In this document: piece by piece, positions 12,619 to 26,103 of the stretch
Layout: every line of letters starts with the position of its first letter
Numbering within the stretch: the first letter of the stretch is position 1
Source of the DNA: Cyanoderma ruficeps
Taxonomy: Eukaryota; Chordata; Aves; Passeriformes; Timaliidae
Assembly (NCBI GenBank): GCA_008694505.1
Contig: VZDJ01000594.1
Span: 6,746,948-6,810,947 of the forward strand
DNA: 64,000 nt
Direction: 5' to 3'
Notes under the pieces: model-generated
Told to the model about the DNA's origin: nothing
The model's database searches: none
Seen by the model: the letters and a program-made list of their open reading frames with translations, nothing else
Position numbers and translations under genes: made by a program

Positions 12619-14619
12619 TCTGCCTGACAGTCAGGGAAGACAGAAAAAGGGACTTGGGGACCAAAAGAGGAGGAGTTTACGGTGCCATTTCAGGGACACA
12701 GATGTGTGAAGGGTGTGATAAAAGGAGGAAACATTGGAGGGAATAAGCTCAAACAAAAAAGCAAATGTCATTTGCATGATGTAATTATGGAGAACCATTG
12801 ACTGCTTGGTAATAACACTCAGTAGGGCAATGTTAAACCTACTGTGAGTGCTAAAAAGGCCTCAGCTTGAAAAAAGGTCAGTGTGAATTAGTATATATTT
12901 GCAGATTAATTGTGAATGTTATAACATAAATTTTATAGCCTAGCAGTTACTGGTGTATAGTGAGGATGACACTAATGCTATTCAGGCAGGATTAATTCAG
13001 AAAGGACTAACATCTAGCTTGTCACTTTAATTTGCGGGGAATGAAGAAAATGGAGCTATGTTAATATATGCGTATATTGTGTGTATGTAACCTGTGCATG
13101 TGTGTGTTAGACATAATTGTTACTTCTCCTGCTGTGTTGCATCAAATTCACAAATAAAATCACAAGCCACTTTAAAAGCAGAAACACTATCAAGTTTGCT
13201 TTTTTTAAACCAACTAGATTTTGGCTTCAATTGCAGTTTCTTTCTTAGAAAAAATCAAATCCTGCTAGCCCTTCACTGGTGTAAATGGTTATGCCAGTGT
13301 ACGCCAGCTGAGGATGGTGTTGCTTAATCTATTGAACAGAGAGCTACAGTCTTTCTGCTCACCTTGTACCCTTATAAATACTTTTAAGTCCATGGATTCT
13401 GGATGTCCTGTGTTGAATTTCACAAGACCCAAAGCTGGATTGTGATGCTCCATTAGCAGCCTGTCCCTGGTAAGAGGAGGCAGTAGGGGACTGTGGGACC
13501 AGAGCTGAAGCACTCGAATTTAGTTGCAAATTTTGCTATGGACTCTCTGAGTGCCTGTGAGATTATCACCGAGGACTGCTTTGAGTTTCCTCATGGGGGT
13601 TGACAGATCTAGATCCTTACTGTGGCCCTTAGTAATCTGGAGGATAAACACAGTTGTAAACCTGAGAACCTTTTCCCCAGCACCGCCTCGCCCTGTCAGC
13701 ACCCAGCTGGCACTTTATCCCAAACTGGGTGCCTGCAGCCCCGAAACGTGGAGACTGTTCCCTGGGCAGTGGCCCATTTCAATACAGCAGTCTTTGACGG
13801 CAATAAAACCAAACCTGAGTGTCTCTTTTCTTGAGGAAGGAGTCAAGACAGCACCCTAAAAGCTGGTGAGGGGAAGGCCTTTGGCCATCTGGGGGCTGTA
13901 ATCCCTTCTTGCTTTCTGGCACAGTGGGCACATGTGTCTGTGTTCAGGAGACATCCCAGTTTGAGGCCAAGGGGATGAAGCTCTTTGCAGCAGGCTGGAA
14001 TGAATATTCTACATTTGAGACAACCACTGACCGTGCCGTGTGTCCCTTGACTCTACAAAGGACCAAGAACTCAACTCTCAAGGGTGCTTACCTGAGAGCC
14101 ACATTTTTCTCCAAATATTCCACGGAGCATCAAACTGCTTTCTTTCTCTAGCTGAAATTTTAACACCTAGCTTCATCCTTTATTAAGTAGGACCTCAGAC
14201 TGGTCTCCAATTCCCATTTGGTAAAATGGACAAATTATATAAAATTTTATAAATACATACACATAAAAAGCAATTATTAAAAATGTCATTTCTTCTTTCT
14301 TGCTCACTGGATCTAGGAAGCCTTTGCTATAAAAATTTATGGTATCTAGCCCAATATACCTCAATGAAACAGGAGTAATTTATTTTTAATTTCCTGTGCA
14401 TCTTTTCCCTTTATAATTTTTTAGAGAAACACAAACTCTGAACTACAGGTTCTTTAAATAATTACAGAGATTCCTTTAAGATTTTTTCTAGCAGTGAATA
14501 TATGCTGCCTTCTGTCTTTAACATGCTGGGGAAGTCTGAAATACTGACTACACAACAAAGATCATTAATCCAGGTTTTTACAGGAGTCAAACAAAAACAT
14601 GTCATTATGTTTGGGACTA

Positions 14620-14638
14620 GTTCTAGTAGGACTAGAAC
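14620..14638. repeat. Short inverted repeat
   Basis: GTTCTAGT and ACTAGAAC are exact reverse complements separated by AGG. The structure is visible directly, and no function can be assigned. Confidence 0.6.
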
Positions 14639-17600
14639 AAGTTATATTGCTGATTCAAATTCATTTGTCTATAATTGTGTGGTTTATTCTTTTTATCATT
14701 TTCTTGAGATTGGATAAGAAATTATGGTTTCATGAAAACAAGAATGTGCATTAATTATTTGGTTTTCATCCCTCCCTAAAAAGGCGACATTAAAATTCAG
14801 TTTCTTACAATCAAAACCTACAGCAATTCATCCTGAAAACAAAGCAGCAAACCAAAATGAGGAGAAGGAGTTCTTTTCTGACCTCTTATCAAGACCCCAT
14901 GTTTCTAAGTCAAAGCTCTAATGGCTGCAGCAGCAATACCTTCACCACAAGGTTGTCCTAAAAGGACAGAGCAGCACATCAGGGCGTTGGGCTGTGAGAA
15001 ATGAGAGCTCCAGCCCATGTGCTGTTTGCTGCCAGACCAGGGATGCCAGCCCAGGTTGTAAGACAACTTTAAATGTCATCTTTGGTCAGCAAGATCCTTC
15101 TAACATTAGTTATCCCAAATTAATTTTTGGTTGTTCAGCAGGGAAGAGAATTATTCTTTCCCTTTCCTGGGAAGAGAATCCTGTAATCAGCTGATACGTT
15201 GTGTCCGTCAGCTGGCAGACAAAAAATGGCCCCGTTGTTTGAGCACGGTCTGAACCGGAATGGAAGACCTCATTGTAAATATTCTTTGGTTTAGTCTTCA
15301 AGAGGAAAACATGTGAGGTAACCTAGTCACTTAACATTCCAACAAGAATAGAAGATATCCAAGGTAATCTGGAGGTGAGGTGCATCAGTAGAGTGGGAAG
15401 TTCGGTCCATTTGGGGTAGTTGCTGGAACAGGAACTCATGCCTTGAGCTGAGCAAGTCACTTGTCTCAGACTGGTGAGATGAGATCTCTGCTTACATGGA
15501 GAACCCCAGGGCTCCAGGCACAAGTGGGGTGAGATATGACCCTCACTTCCAGCATCATCTGGGTCCTAATTGAAGGTGTTTATGCTTTTTCCCAAGAAAA
15601 TCACAATGCTTTGTAACCTGGGAGCCTCTGAGCTGTTTGTATCAATTAATTCAAGATGTTAGCTGTTAAAGCTCTGTGCTTAATGAGTGAGAAAGGTTTT
15701 GGGTTTGACGTCTGAGCATCATGTGGCTGCATGTTGTCAAATATTTTCCTAGACTTGTATTACATTTATGCATTCCTAGACCTATCCCAGTGGCTAAATT
15801 GTGCTGTGTTGTGCTTCACTTTATGAAAAGAGATGCGTTTCCTATTTCTTTTTTCCACAATCGTATGAAAAGAAAGTTTTAGATATGCAAGGGCAAAGAG
15901 CCCCTTTTTTATTCTTGTTCCAGGACAGACAATAATTCCCTGGTGCCCTGTTAACTGCCTGTCTTACAATACTTTCCCAACTGAATACTCTAGTCATTAA
16001 ACTTCCACTTTTCATTCAGCAGTTAGAATTGTAAGTAACCAGTTTGGCCAAAATTCTGCGCTATGTGCTCTACAGTCATAATTTTCTAAGAAATCATTAA
16101 AAACTCCAAAGTCATCAATAGGAAAAAAAAAAACCCAAAAAACTATTTTGAGCAGGAGGTTAAAAGCAAAAGCAGAGCTCCTGCAAAGTTGCTCAGATAT
16201 CATAATGATGTCTGATATTATCCAGAACCACTGAGGAATCTGGAGCACTCTGAATGTGAAATATTTAAAAATAGTTTCATGACTGCATAAATACCTTTGG
16301 AATCAGAATTTAATTGAAACTTAAATTCTTTGAGAGTTATTAGTCATTAAAAAGAATGACCCTCTATTTAATTTTTAGATTGTAATCTCATATTCTTTTC
16401 TCTCCCATTAGCTCAGAAACCAGCTTGTTACTACCCCTTAAGGCTTTCTATATAATTAAATATTCCTGAAACTCCAAATGCCAGCTACACTGGAAGAACC
16501 TGAATCAGAGTAAAGCAAGGTTATTTACAAATTCTTTATGTTGAGGTTCAGTACTTGAGTCTGCTTTTACTCATGCCAGGTATGGGTCGTAATTTTTGTG
16601 CATAGAGATGGTAAATTTTGTCACTTACCTTGATCATGAGTAGGTACCATGTGTCTTTTAGCTTAGAAAGCTGATGAAGATATTTCTGTAGGGGATTGTT
16701 AACAAGAGGTAAAACCCTCTGGGTTTGGAAAAAAGGCACCTGAACTTAAACTTGTTAAAATGGGTGCCCATGTGTGTGTGCATTGTTTTATAGGCAATGT
16801 AAGATTTATGAAGTCCTTAACTATAAAAGTCCATGCTTTTAAGTGCTGGGTATTTTTTTGGTCAATGGAGTGTTAGATAAGTAGACCATGTGGTGGATGT
16901 GGAGTGAGTATTTAATATTCTGGGAATATGTGGTGTAATTTAGCCAGCAGTGCATGTGATTGCTGGTGATGCACCACTCCAGCATATCAATACCCATTTA
17001 CATTTTCATATGTCTGGTTACTGGAGAAACCAGCAGGAGACAAAACACAATGATTATATAAATAAATGCAAGACTGAGGTCCACTTTCAGGGCCCAGGAC
17101 AAGACTGTACAACTTGTTAGTTTTGGAGAACTGAGCACTTATAATATCTGTGAGAGATTAGACTTTGAAAGGAAGAGAGTCTCTAGGGAGAAAAGCAAGC
17201 TCTGAAAGCAATTCTTAGTCAGACCTGGTGGAAGAGACTCTCTGGGTGCACACCCTACAAGAAGAGTGTCTCCGGCCAGCCTCAGTTCTCATGTGAATTG
17301 TCTTCAAGGACAAACAGGCTTGAAATTGTCTCCAGGACTAATTATGCCCTAGGTTTAGGTACAGAAATAAGCAAAGAAACAGAGAAGGACAGATTCTAGA
17401 TGAAAGCTGAGAATGAATGAGAAACTACAGGCAGCAAATATAATTCTCCTTTTAAATGTTCTGGGTGACTCCTGTATAGAGTATGCAAGATGAAGAGAAA
17501 AGAGAGTTACTGGGAAAGGTGGTGGGAATAGAGGTCAGTTCCTCACTCTGCCAGGAGCTTCCTTGGGCAGTGTCTTGTCCATAAAGGATTTAACTCAACA

Positions 17601-20053
17601 GGGTCCCAGACTTTGTTTGAAACCACCATGGGCTGCACTGATGAAAGAAATAGATGTAGCAATAACAAACCTGGGGTTTGGGCTGGTGCAGAGTGTTTTG
17701 TGCAAATTCCATCATTTATCACTTCCCGTGCCTCTCCATTTTACTTTGTCACAAAAGGCAAGAAAGGGGATTATTTAGGGAAATGCAAGTGTCAATAACT
17801 ACCAGCTTTATCCTAGGTAGTCTGAGTATCACTGTTTGCATTTCCTGGAAAACCTGGAGATTTTGTTTGTTTGCTTTGGGGTTGGATTTACTGACTGAAA
17901 AAAAAAAGTCAAACAAGAAAAATAATATGAAAATATTTGCTTGCTCAATATGAAACCTATGATTTTTCTTGTAGCACAAAATTAAAAACAATATATCTTC
18001 AGAGAAATATTCACTTGTTGATACAGAAGTTTAATAAAGAACAATTCCACCTGCCAATATCTAGAGAAAAATTCAGACTAATAGCTTTTTACTGTTGATT
18101 TGGCTGAAGAGATTCTTTTGAAAGGTTTGAGCCACCAGAACTCTGTTACCTGTGTGGTGATTTTTGTACTAAAATTCATCTTTCTAGCTGCATATATTCT
18201 GGATAAACGTGGGGTCTGGATGAAGAATAATTGGCTCAAATGATCTCATCAGCAATGAAATTAACTAGAAAGGGAGAACAGTGGGACAAAAAGTTCATAT
18301 TTCATGTTCCTAGGTAGTCAAGCTAGTGTTCGATATTTCTGGACTTCCAAAGACAGCTGTGACCAAAACTGTTTCTCCATTTAAAATTTATAGGCACATT
18401 GCATCTGAATTTAAGTCTTGTCACATCTGCCTAAATGAAAATATGTTCCCACTTTGTTACTGTATGTCTGAGATTTTTTATTAATTGTGTCTTGTTTCTT
18501 TTTTAATCATGAAATCTTCTGTTTTATTTAATTAAACATTACAGCAAAACCTCTTGGCCATGAGGAGAACAAAGTAATACTCCTCAATATAAGAAACACA
18601 ATATTACAGTGGGAATAGACTTTAATATTTATATAAGAAAAAATGTTTACAAAGTAGGATGGTATATAGTCAATGACCCAAAGGGCTTCCTTTGAAATTT
18701 AAAATGTCCATATTCTAATTTCTGATGTGACTGCGTAGCTCTCATGTCCTTTGAACCTCTTTCTTTCCCACATCAGTGGCATTTGTCTGATTCTCATTAT
18801 TATATCATCAAGGCTCTTTTCCCTACATTTTTTCTGGTAACATCCATGTGAAATAATAAATGCTTTCACTTTGCAGGCTGGGAGCCAAGAAGAAGGAATT
18901 AAGTGACATGGCCAAGGACACTTGCAGAAAGACCGTGGTGAGGCAGACTTGGAAATCAGCCTTGCAACTCCCAGACAAGCCCCATATCTCAGGTAGCCTC
19001 TTCTTATAGTACTACAACCCCTGACTGCTCTTAGCTCTCTTTTTTCACAACCTTGAAGGCAGGGAATCGATACTAGAGCTCCCGTATCTCAGTGCCAAGG
19101 ACATCTGAGCACAGATCTAAGTGTAAGTAGTGACAAGTAGGTGCTAAGTATGGGACTTTCTCATCTAACTCAAGGAGGCTGTGCTGTAAGTGACTACAGC
19201 TGAGTTAACTGTCTCACTGCCTCTTCTGTCCAGAAAAAGAAGTTTCCAGGGTGCTTTTTGCTTAAGGTGTGCAAGGTTTCACCCTGTATGAGCTATCTGG
19301 ATGGGTCAGTTCAGCGCAGAAGTTAGACAGGGGCAGACCCAACCAACTTTGATTACTGTTTCCAAGTCAGCAGAAGTGCTTGCTCTGGTGCTTCTTACCC
19401 ACCTGTGTACCCACATCAGCACATTCAGACTCTGAAGGACAAAGATGCTGCTGGAGGGACAAGCAATCCATACCAGAGTGCTCATGCAGGGTGGGGCAGG
19501 GTGTTTGTAGTCTAACCATTTACACAGCAGGGATTTCAGGACAGGATGAGTAGGTGGAAGAGCACACTGAGTAGATCATTGAGGGAGAGGGAGCAGGCTT
19601 TAGACAACAACAGAGCCTGCAGTTTCTACCATTGGACAGTGCTATGGTTCATAGCAGATCAGCAGAGTAGGAATCAGGATAACCTAATTTTTATTCAACT
19701 TCTGTTCTTCACTTGGTCCCATATTATAGCTAAAAACTAAATCCACAATGAAAATTGCATTGCCAGAGTGATTTTCATTTAAAAACAATAATAATTGAGA
19801 TAAACTTTGAATGTTACTCAGCTACCCTCCATCTTGTTTCCTTCTCTGTAACATGTGTGAATTAGCACATTTGGATTTTTAGGAAGGAGTGTCTTAGACT
19901 TTCTCCTAATGCATCATGAGCTAAACACTTCTGATCACTGATTAAGGAAGGCTGACCTAATGAATTAAACATTGGCTGGAGAGCACAGGCTTTCAAAGAG
20001 GACTTTCTGTGTAGGGTTGCCATGCTGCTCTCCATGATTTCCCAGGCAGAAAT

Positions 20054-20068
20054 ATGCATGCATGCATG
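20054..20068. repeat. Short ATGC tandem repeat
   Basis: There are three and three-quarter ATGC units, self-complementary and alternating purine-pyrimidine. Confidence 0.8.
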
Positions 20069-22429
20069 ATGAGCTGGATTCCCAGTGTGCAGTAAGCCAG
20101 GCATGTCGGGGTTATTGTGCCTGTGTCGACATTTCTTGGCACATTCATGAACACATTCAGCTTTTGCCTGCACCATGCAATTGATATGGAGAAGATGTTC
20201 CTCTGTCCAGGACTTGCTGATGTCCACAGACCAAACAGAGGTACTTTTACTATATCCAGGCTGCTGGATATCCAGGAATTGCTACTGTCCTCTAATCCCA
20301 TAAGAACAAGACTTCCAGGAAGATAACGAGGACATGTTTGAGATTTTTGGATGAATTATTATCCTCATTCCATGTTCTTAGGTAAATAATTTCTTCTGCT
20401 TGTTTACACATTAATGCCAAAGGGAGGCAATTACAGTTTTAAGTTACACTAAATGATACTGTGAGATGAAACAGTGTTAGTAAAGAGTTAAAATTCTTCT
20501 AGATGTAAATTTTCAGAAGCTGTAATCCATGAAAACGCATTTCAAATCATTGTAAGCCTCTCTAAATTTCAATGTAAGTTGATGTGCTTCAAGACACCCC
20601 CAAAAGAGATCCATGGGACATATTTTTCACTCTTTATAGAGAGCCAGTTATTTTCATCTCATATGGCAATGAAGATGAGTTGGGGCTTTGTCTCTTCCCT
20701 TTCAAAAGTCTGAAGACAATTTCCCATACAGTGCTGCCAACAGCAGCAGCTCTAATGGGTAGAAACAGGATTGAGGCAGCTGATTCAGAAGAATAAAAGT
20801 TGACTACAAAGGCAGCAGCTGCTCTTCTCTTAGACAATCCTTCAAAGCAAACACAGTATCTTGCTGTGATTTCCTGTCTGTTCTTGTACCTGTTTGTTTA
20901 ATGTCATCCTGGGGACATCATTTTCTGTCTGGTAGAGGGCACCTCCTCACCTTCCCAACCTCAGTTATTCTGTCCTGACAAAAACACTTGAGCATGAAGA
21001 GAAGAAAATCCTTGCCCTTGAGAACGTTTGCTGCTAAGCTGCGTTTGCCCCTCCACTGCATCATCTGAAGCACCAGTTATATTTATAATTACAAGAAGGG
21101 ATGTGACACTAAAGGAAAATTGTGTAGGCTTCGTTTTATATGATTTGTTTTGTTTATAATTTAACATGGCACTTAATAAAAAAGCTGTAGAAATCAAATG
21201 ATACAAACAATCATTCCTTTATCAGGAAATTACTTGTGCAAAGTATTGGTTACTGGAATGAATCTTAATGAAATTCAGTCAAAAGCTGCAGATCTGAGAA
21301 TGAAGAGGGGCCTCTTAATAGAAGAAGGTTCTATTTTTCCTGTAAGGTTCAGAGATTCAGACAATAAAATAGTGACTTAATAGACTTTAAGACAATCAAG
21401 ATGATACAATAGTGTTAATTAGCCTTTTGTGCCTAATTCACAACTAATTCTGTTGTCTACTTATTTATGTTCTAAAGTGGCCCTGATGAAATTTTTAATA
21501 TTTCACCTTTGCTGAAGATTCGTTTTTATGCTGGCTGGTAATTTTCTCATATATAGCTTGAAATTGTACTCTGGATAATTTTGCATAGTAGTATATCTAC
21601 ATGTCAGGACCATTGGCTGCTTTGTTGAATGGTTCTTCAGAGCTGACAACTGGATAATAGCTTTACTTTCAGCCAGCAGAGGAAGTCAAGAGCAAAAGTG
21701 TAGAGATAATGTGAATATAATTCATTATTCAAATATGCAAGTGATGAACTGAAAACAAAGAGGGAAGAGTAATAATGGTGTCATTATTTTTATTACTCTT
21801 GTTTTGCAAACGTAGCGTGAAACATTAAAGTAGATCTTTGAAAGATTCTCAACTGTACAGTGACAAATTTACTTTCTTGGCAATATTGATAAAAGGAAAG
21901 TAAAGCAGACAGGTTTCTGCAGAAGGTATGCTGTGCTGTTAGTTCTACTATTAAATATTTTCATGTTGCGTTTTACACTTTAAAATCCACATTATTAGCT
22001 GCTCTTTAGAAGCCTGATCAGTGACTGGAAGAAAGTGCATTGTTGTTCTTGTGGCTCTATTTAGTTAAAACAATCTTCAAAGCTTCTAAGTCTTTGTAGC
22101 ATGACTAACAAAAGCCAAATAGCAGGTTATAGAAAACTTTCTTTTAAAAATGAGGAATTTGCATGTGATACAAAACATCATTTATGAAAGCAGATACAGG
22201 TTTTAACGGAATAAGAACCTAAAGAGCATTTGTTCGGTAACTGAAGGGTTTTCCCCTTACTGTGCTGTTTGATACTTTTTCTTTCACATCATCTGTTTTA
22301 TTTTTCCAGTTCTTAGGTGAAGGTTCATTTAAAAATTTCTTTAGTGCTTTTAATTTTTCAAGTGTACATACCATGATATACAGATACTTTATGGAAATAA
22401 AGGTGAAAGTCATTTTCTGCTAAACTTAC

Positions 22430-22516
22430 ATCTATGGCAAATGAAAAGTCCCCTGCACATGTGACATCACTTTTGTGAGGGGCAGTGTGGCAAACACCCT
22501 TTTCTCCAGGCACCAT
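22430..22516 (-). CDS. Candidate exon, unconfirmed (phase 0-0, begins at ATG)
   Basis: On the minus strand an 87-nt segment follows an excellent acceptor (a long T-rich tract ending TTTTTTTGGTGCAG) and ends at a strong donor, GAT|GTAAGT. One frame is open for all 29 codons, starts with ATG immediately after the acceptor, and is phase 0 at both ends. The peptide has two cysteines (in GVCHTAP and DVTCAGDF) and no recognised domain. Beyond the donor the same frame stays open about 23 more codons to a TGA, so it could also be read as a 52-codon small ORF. Both splice sites are among the best in the window. No phase-compatible neighbour is convincing. Confidence 0.13.
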
Positions 22517-24273
22517 CTGCACCAAAAAAAGAGAAATAAACCATCAGGGAGGTGTGGAGGTCTCACCTCTGCACGTGTGAGTAGCAGAGGATAAGGCAGC
22601 ACATCTGTAAGGGCCCAGGTACAAGCTGTGGCATTCCCTATCTCAGTTTGAAATCTCTTTGTAGCTGCATAGGAGGGTTTGTGGATTATTTTTGTAGTAG
22701 CTGAAATGTGTTCATTAGTTGTTTGTCGTACTACAAGAGCCTGTAGGAAAAGCTTTCATGGGAACCATCCAGAATTTACTGGCTGATTTGACATGAACTG
22801 TTATGAGCTTCCAGATCTCTGGGAGAGCTGGAGTAGGGGCCATTCCACAAGGGATGAGATAGGTAAGAAGGGGATTGTAAGACATTACCTTTGTGTTTCT
22901 GGAAGTAAGTTGAAGTAGGCAAGGCAATCAATGCCTGAGAAGAAGGAGGATAATTTTCCTAAACACATGAATGGGACAAAAAATACTTAGGAATACTGAG
23001 GAACAGAGAAATTAATGGTGTTGGTCAAGATTAAGGAAGTTTTTGACAAACCTCTCCCTATTTTTAGTTTATTTCAAGACCGCCTTTCTCAGCTTCACAA
23101 GCAATATTTTGCCTCCTGAGCCAATGATATATTGAGAAGTCACACAGGTTTAGTAACCAACCCTGAAAGTTTTATCATCTTCATTGTAAATATAAGGTAT
23201 GAAATGCTAAAATGTGTAGAAGTACCACAAAAGTTTGCACTGTAGCTGTTGATGGACCTAATTGTCTTCTGGCTTACATTCTAAACACAAGTAAATGCCA
23301 TTGTTTTCTTATTTAAAGCAGGTGAAACTCTAGGAGACTTGAAATGTAAAGCCTTTAGTTCCTCTTTCTGATTTTTTTTACCTTTACTTGATTTTGCATC
23401 TGGAACTTGTACCCAAACCTGAAGCAACCTTTCTATCTAAATAACTGACACAAATATTTGGCTGCAGCTTCCAGCTGGAGAGCCAAAGGGGTTATCAGCA
23501 CTCTCCACAGCTACAGTTTTGGAAACAGACTCTGTGAAGTTGTGACCCAGCTACTGTGTGAACTGGGGATCTTGAGGCCAGCTTGTTCCACTGTTTTTAT
23601 GACTCTAAAAGAGTAACTTCGATCCTGGGTCAGAAAACTTTATAAGCACGGGCTCAACTTCACTGGGACAGAAGCCTGTGCTTGCAGGAGCATGTGTTTA
23701 GGCACTGTCTTGAAAAAATATGGTTTCCTGTACCAGGGCTTTTAATCTCTCCACTCTCCAGTTCTCCATCTGTTAAAAAGAATTAACAGGTGGCAGAAGG
23801 GAAATGTTGTCTGTCTTCTGTTCGCTCTTGAAAGCCTCTGACTCTTGAGTGTGTGGAGCCACAATCTCCGTGAGCTCTCAGCCTCTCCTGGAGCATCCCT
23901 ATCATCCTGTAATGAAAAAGAGTAATTTATGCAGTTACTCCACAAGGATATTACATGGCACAGAGATGCCCAGAGGAAGGATTCTGGGGACTATGGAGGG
24001 ACTGCTGACCTTCCTAGAAGAAGGTGCAACAGCGCAGAGGACCCCCATGCATGGCACTTCAGCACCATCACAAATTGAGAAGCTTCATTGCTCTTCTCTT
24101 GGACCCTAAAAAGGTATTGATGATGTCAAGGCCAGGCGGACCAACCTTTTCTTGGACAGCCTCAGAAAGGAGAGGAACAGTCCTCCTAAAGGTGACAGCT
24201 ATTTCTGCCTAATGCCACATGTTCTCTTCAGCAAATACCAAAGAGAATAATTGCTTTCAGGCGATAATCTTAC

Positions 24274-24386
24274 CTCTGAGGACAGTGATCCAGAGCATTA
24301 GGAAGCTGGCCAGGCACAGGATGAGTAAAAATAACCAAGCCTGCAAGATCTTGAGTTCTTTTCCTTTATCATTGATAAAGCCAAGC
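24274..24386 (-). CDS. Candidate exon encoding a hydrophobic segment, unconfirmed
   Basis: A 113-nt minus-strand segment lies between an acceptor ending GATTTCTAG and the strong donor GAG|GTAAGA. One frame is open throughout (one leading base, 37 codons, one trailing base). The encoded peptide is polar and charged at first (NDKGKELK), then has about 20 hydrophobic residues with two tryptophans and one cysteine. That is the profile of a signal anchor or transmembrane helix. T-rich DNA readily encodes Leu/Phe runs by chance, and no family is recognised. A smaller acceptor just upstream of CTTCCTAATG is an alternative. Confidence 0.1.
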
Positions 24387-24463
24387 CTAGAAATCAGTGA
24401 CACTTGGATGCTACACCCATGCTAGGCTCCCCAGATTGCAAAAAACACAGCAAAAGAAAGTTC

Positions 24464-24640
24464 TTAATTAATTATTATTAGTAGATTATGTTTGCATTAT
24501 ATTACGAAGACCCCATATGCAATACAGAGTAGAATATAATTCCTGTTGTAAATAGTTATAATCTAATTAGATGAGACAATTAAGAATGGGGGAAAGATAT
24601 AAAAGGGTGAACAAAAGGATAATTAACCAACATTTCATTA
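24464..24640. promoter_or_regulatory. AT-rich homeodomain-type motif cluster with 12-bp palindrome
   Basis: Successive TTAATTAATTATTATTAG, the perfect palindrome ATCTAATTAGAT (24561-24572), CAATTAAG and GATAATTAAC occur within under 200 bp. The spacing of ATTA/TAAT cores resembles homeodomain target clusters in vertebrate non-coding elements. AT-rich composition alone raises the count of such motifs, so only the 12-bp palindrome is clearly non-trivial. Confidence 0.22.
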
Positions 24641-26087
24641 GCGCCAGTATTTTTCCTTTTGTTTGTCTCTTTGAAGTTTTTTTCCTTGCTTATTTTTCAA
24701 ATAATTTCTTTTCAAATTAGCAAAATCATTTCAATTTTCACTTGGGCTCTGTATAAACTGAAGAAAAGGCTTCTCATTAGAAATGTATTAATTAACATGA
24801 TAATAAGCATGATTCTGCCTTGTGGATAAAGGCAGCCCTTTCCCATTAAAGGAGAGAGAAGGACATTATACACTGGCTGCTGGAGTTGCTGAATAGCAGC
24901 GTGGGTGATCAAAGCCAGCCTGGCCATCGTGGGGACACACGGGGCAGTTGCCCCCATTACCAAGCCCAGAGGGACAGTTTTCCTTCCAGTGCAGTTCCTT
25001 ACTGCTCCGTTTCAGCTGTTTAATTCTGAAAGGGCCAGGTAGATTTATTTTGCCTGGAGAGCAGGTCTGACCTGGGCACAGCAGCAGAGATCTCCGTGCT
25101 GCCCAGTCACAGGGTATTTGCAACCTGCCCTGGGCTCTGTGCTGCAGCAGCTGCTTTTCTTCCAGCCTGCAAACCAGACAATTAAAGTGAGCCTGGATAT
25201 GTCTGCAAAAGCTGAGGTCAGAACTTTGACTGGAGGTTCACATACTTAGCCTAGCCTGTGCTTAACACTGTGTTATTTATTCCCACAGCTTTCACGGTCA
25301 GCTGCTTGTTTGTCTGACTGTTTTGCTCACTGTGTTCCTGGGAAAATCTCTTTTCCTACAGAGGTCGGTGGGGGTTTGGACAAGGGCCACAGCACAGGTG
25401 TGGTTTCAGCCCCTCCCCAGTCCTGTAAAACCATGTGGTGTTGTGCTCAAGAGCATCTTGCCCTTAGCTGAAGGGCAGGAATGACAGAGCACAGTTGGAG
25501 AAGCAGGGTCTGGCCCTTCACCATCTGACACTTCACAAGCCTGATAGAGTTGCCATAGGACTCTTTTGCTAAATGGAGCCTCAGACTCCTCCATCCTTGT
25601 CCAGTTCCAATGCTTTTGCACCAGCTCCACAGGCAAGAGTAGCAAGAAGCGTGGCAATGGGGAGAGTGTGATATGTGAGTTATTTTCACAAGTTAGAGAT
25701 GATCCCATAACTCATACGTGGTGGAGCGGAGCCTGCAGAAAGGAATTTCTGTCCACCACTGACTGTGCTCATTTAATTTATTGCTTAGCATGTACCTTTC
25801 ATCATCAACAACAAGAAAACTACTTTCTGTGTGAAGTTAATGCCTTTGCTTGCTTGATCCTGGGGCAGAGGCTGCCTCCTTCCCCTTCACCCCTATGAGT
25901 GCAAAATATTTCTCTGGGTGATGTGCTTTCAGGTACATTCTGACTGTGTTGCATTGTCAGGTCCTTCAACAATACAGACAAAGTTTTTAGTGATAAAAGC
26001 AGTTGACAAGTTTGTGTGTGACGTGGCATCTGACTATCAGATGTTAGAGGAATGCAAGAGACATACCATGGCGAGGCACATAATTCA

Positions 26088-26103
26088 GTGTGTGTGTGTG
26101 CGT
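26088..26103. repeat. Short GT microsatellite
   Basis: A GT run of 13 nt is followed by CGT. It forms a 16-nt alternating purine-pyrimidine tract, and a TATATATA run follows shortly after. Confidence 0.8.

Larger units (their letters stand above)
12720..24270. other. Non-coding sequence, no recognised gene
   Basis: No known gene or transposon was recognised. The stretch contains a small inverted repeat at 14620-14638 (GTTCTAGT/ACTAGAAC, 3-nt loop), a short ATGC repeat at 20054-20068, several homopolymer runs and one exon-like segment at 22430-22516. Tiny splice-flanked pieces occur on both strands, but they are too short to tell from chance. Confidence 0.65.

Noticed and set aside
12192..12664. 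Opposite-strand overlapping frames of 124 and 137 codons
   Set aside because: They shadow each other in a locally stop-poor stretch. Neither resembles a known protein, and overlapping antisense coding is unlikely here.
16629..16670. 42-nt minus-strand segment with ideal donor AAG|GTAAGT and an open frame
   Set aside because: At 14 codons an open frame carries almost no information. Other pieces like this occur at about 14.1, 19.4 and 20.95 kb.
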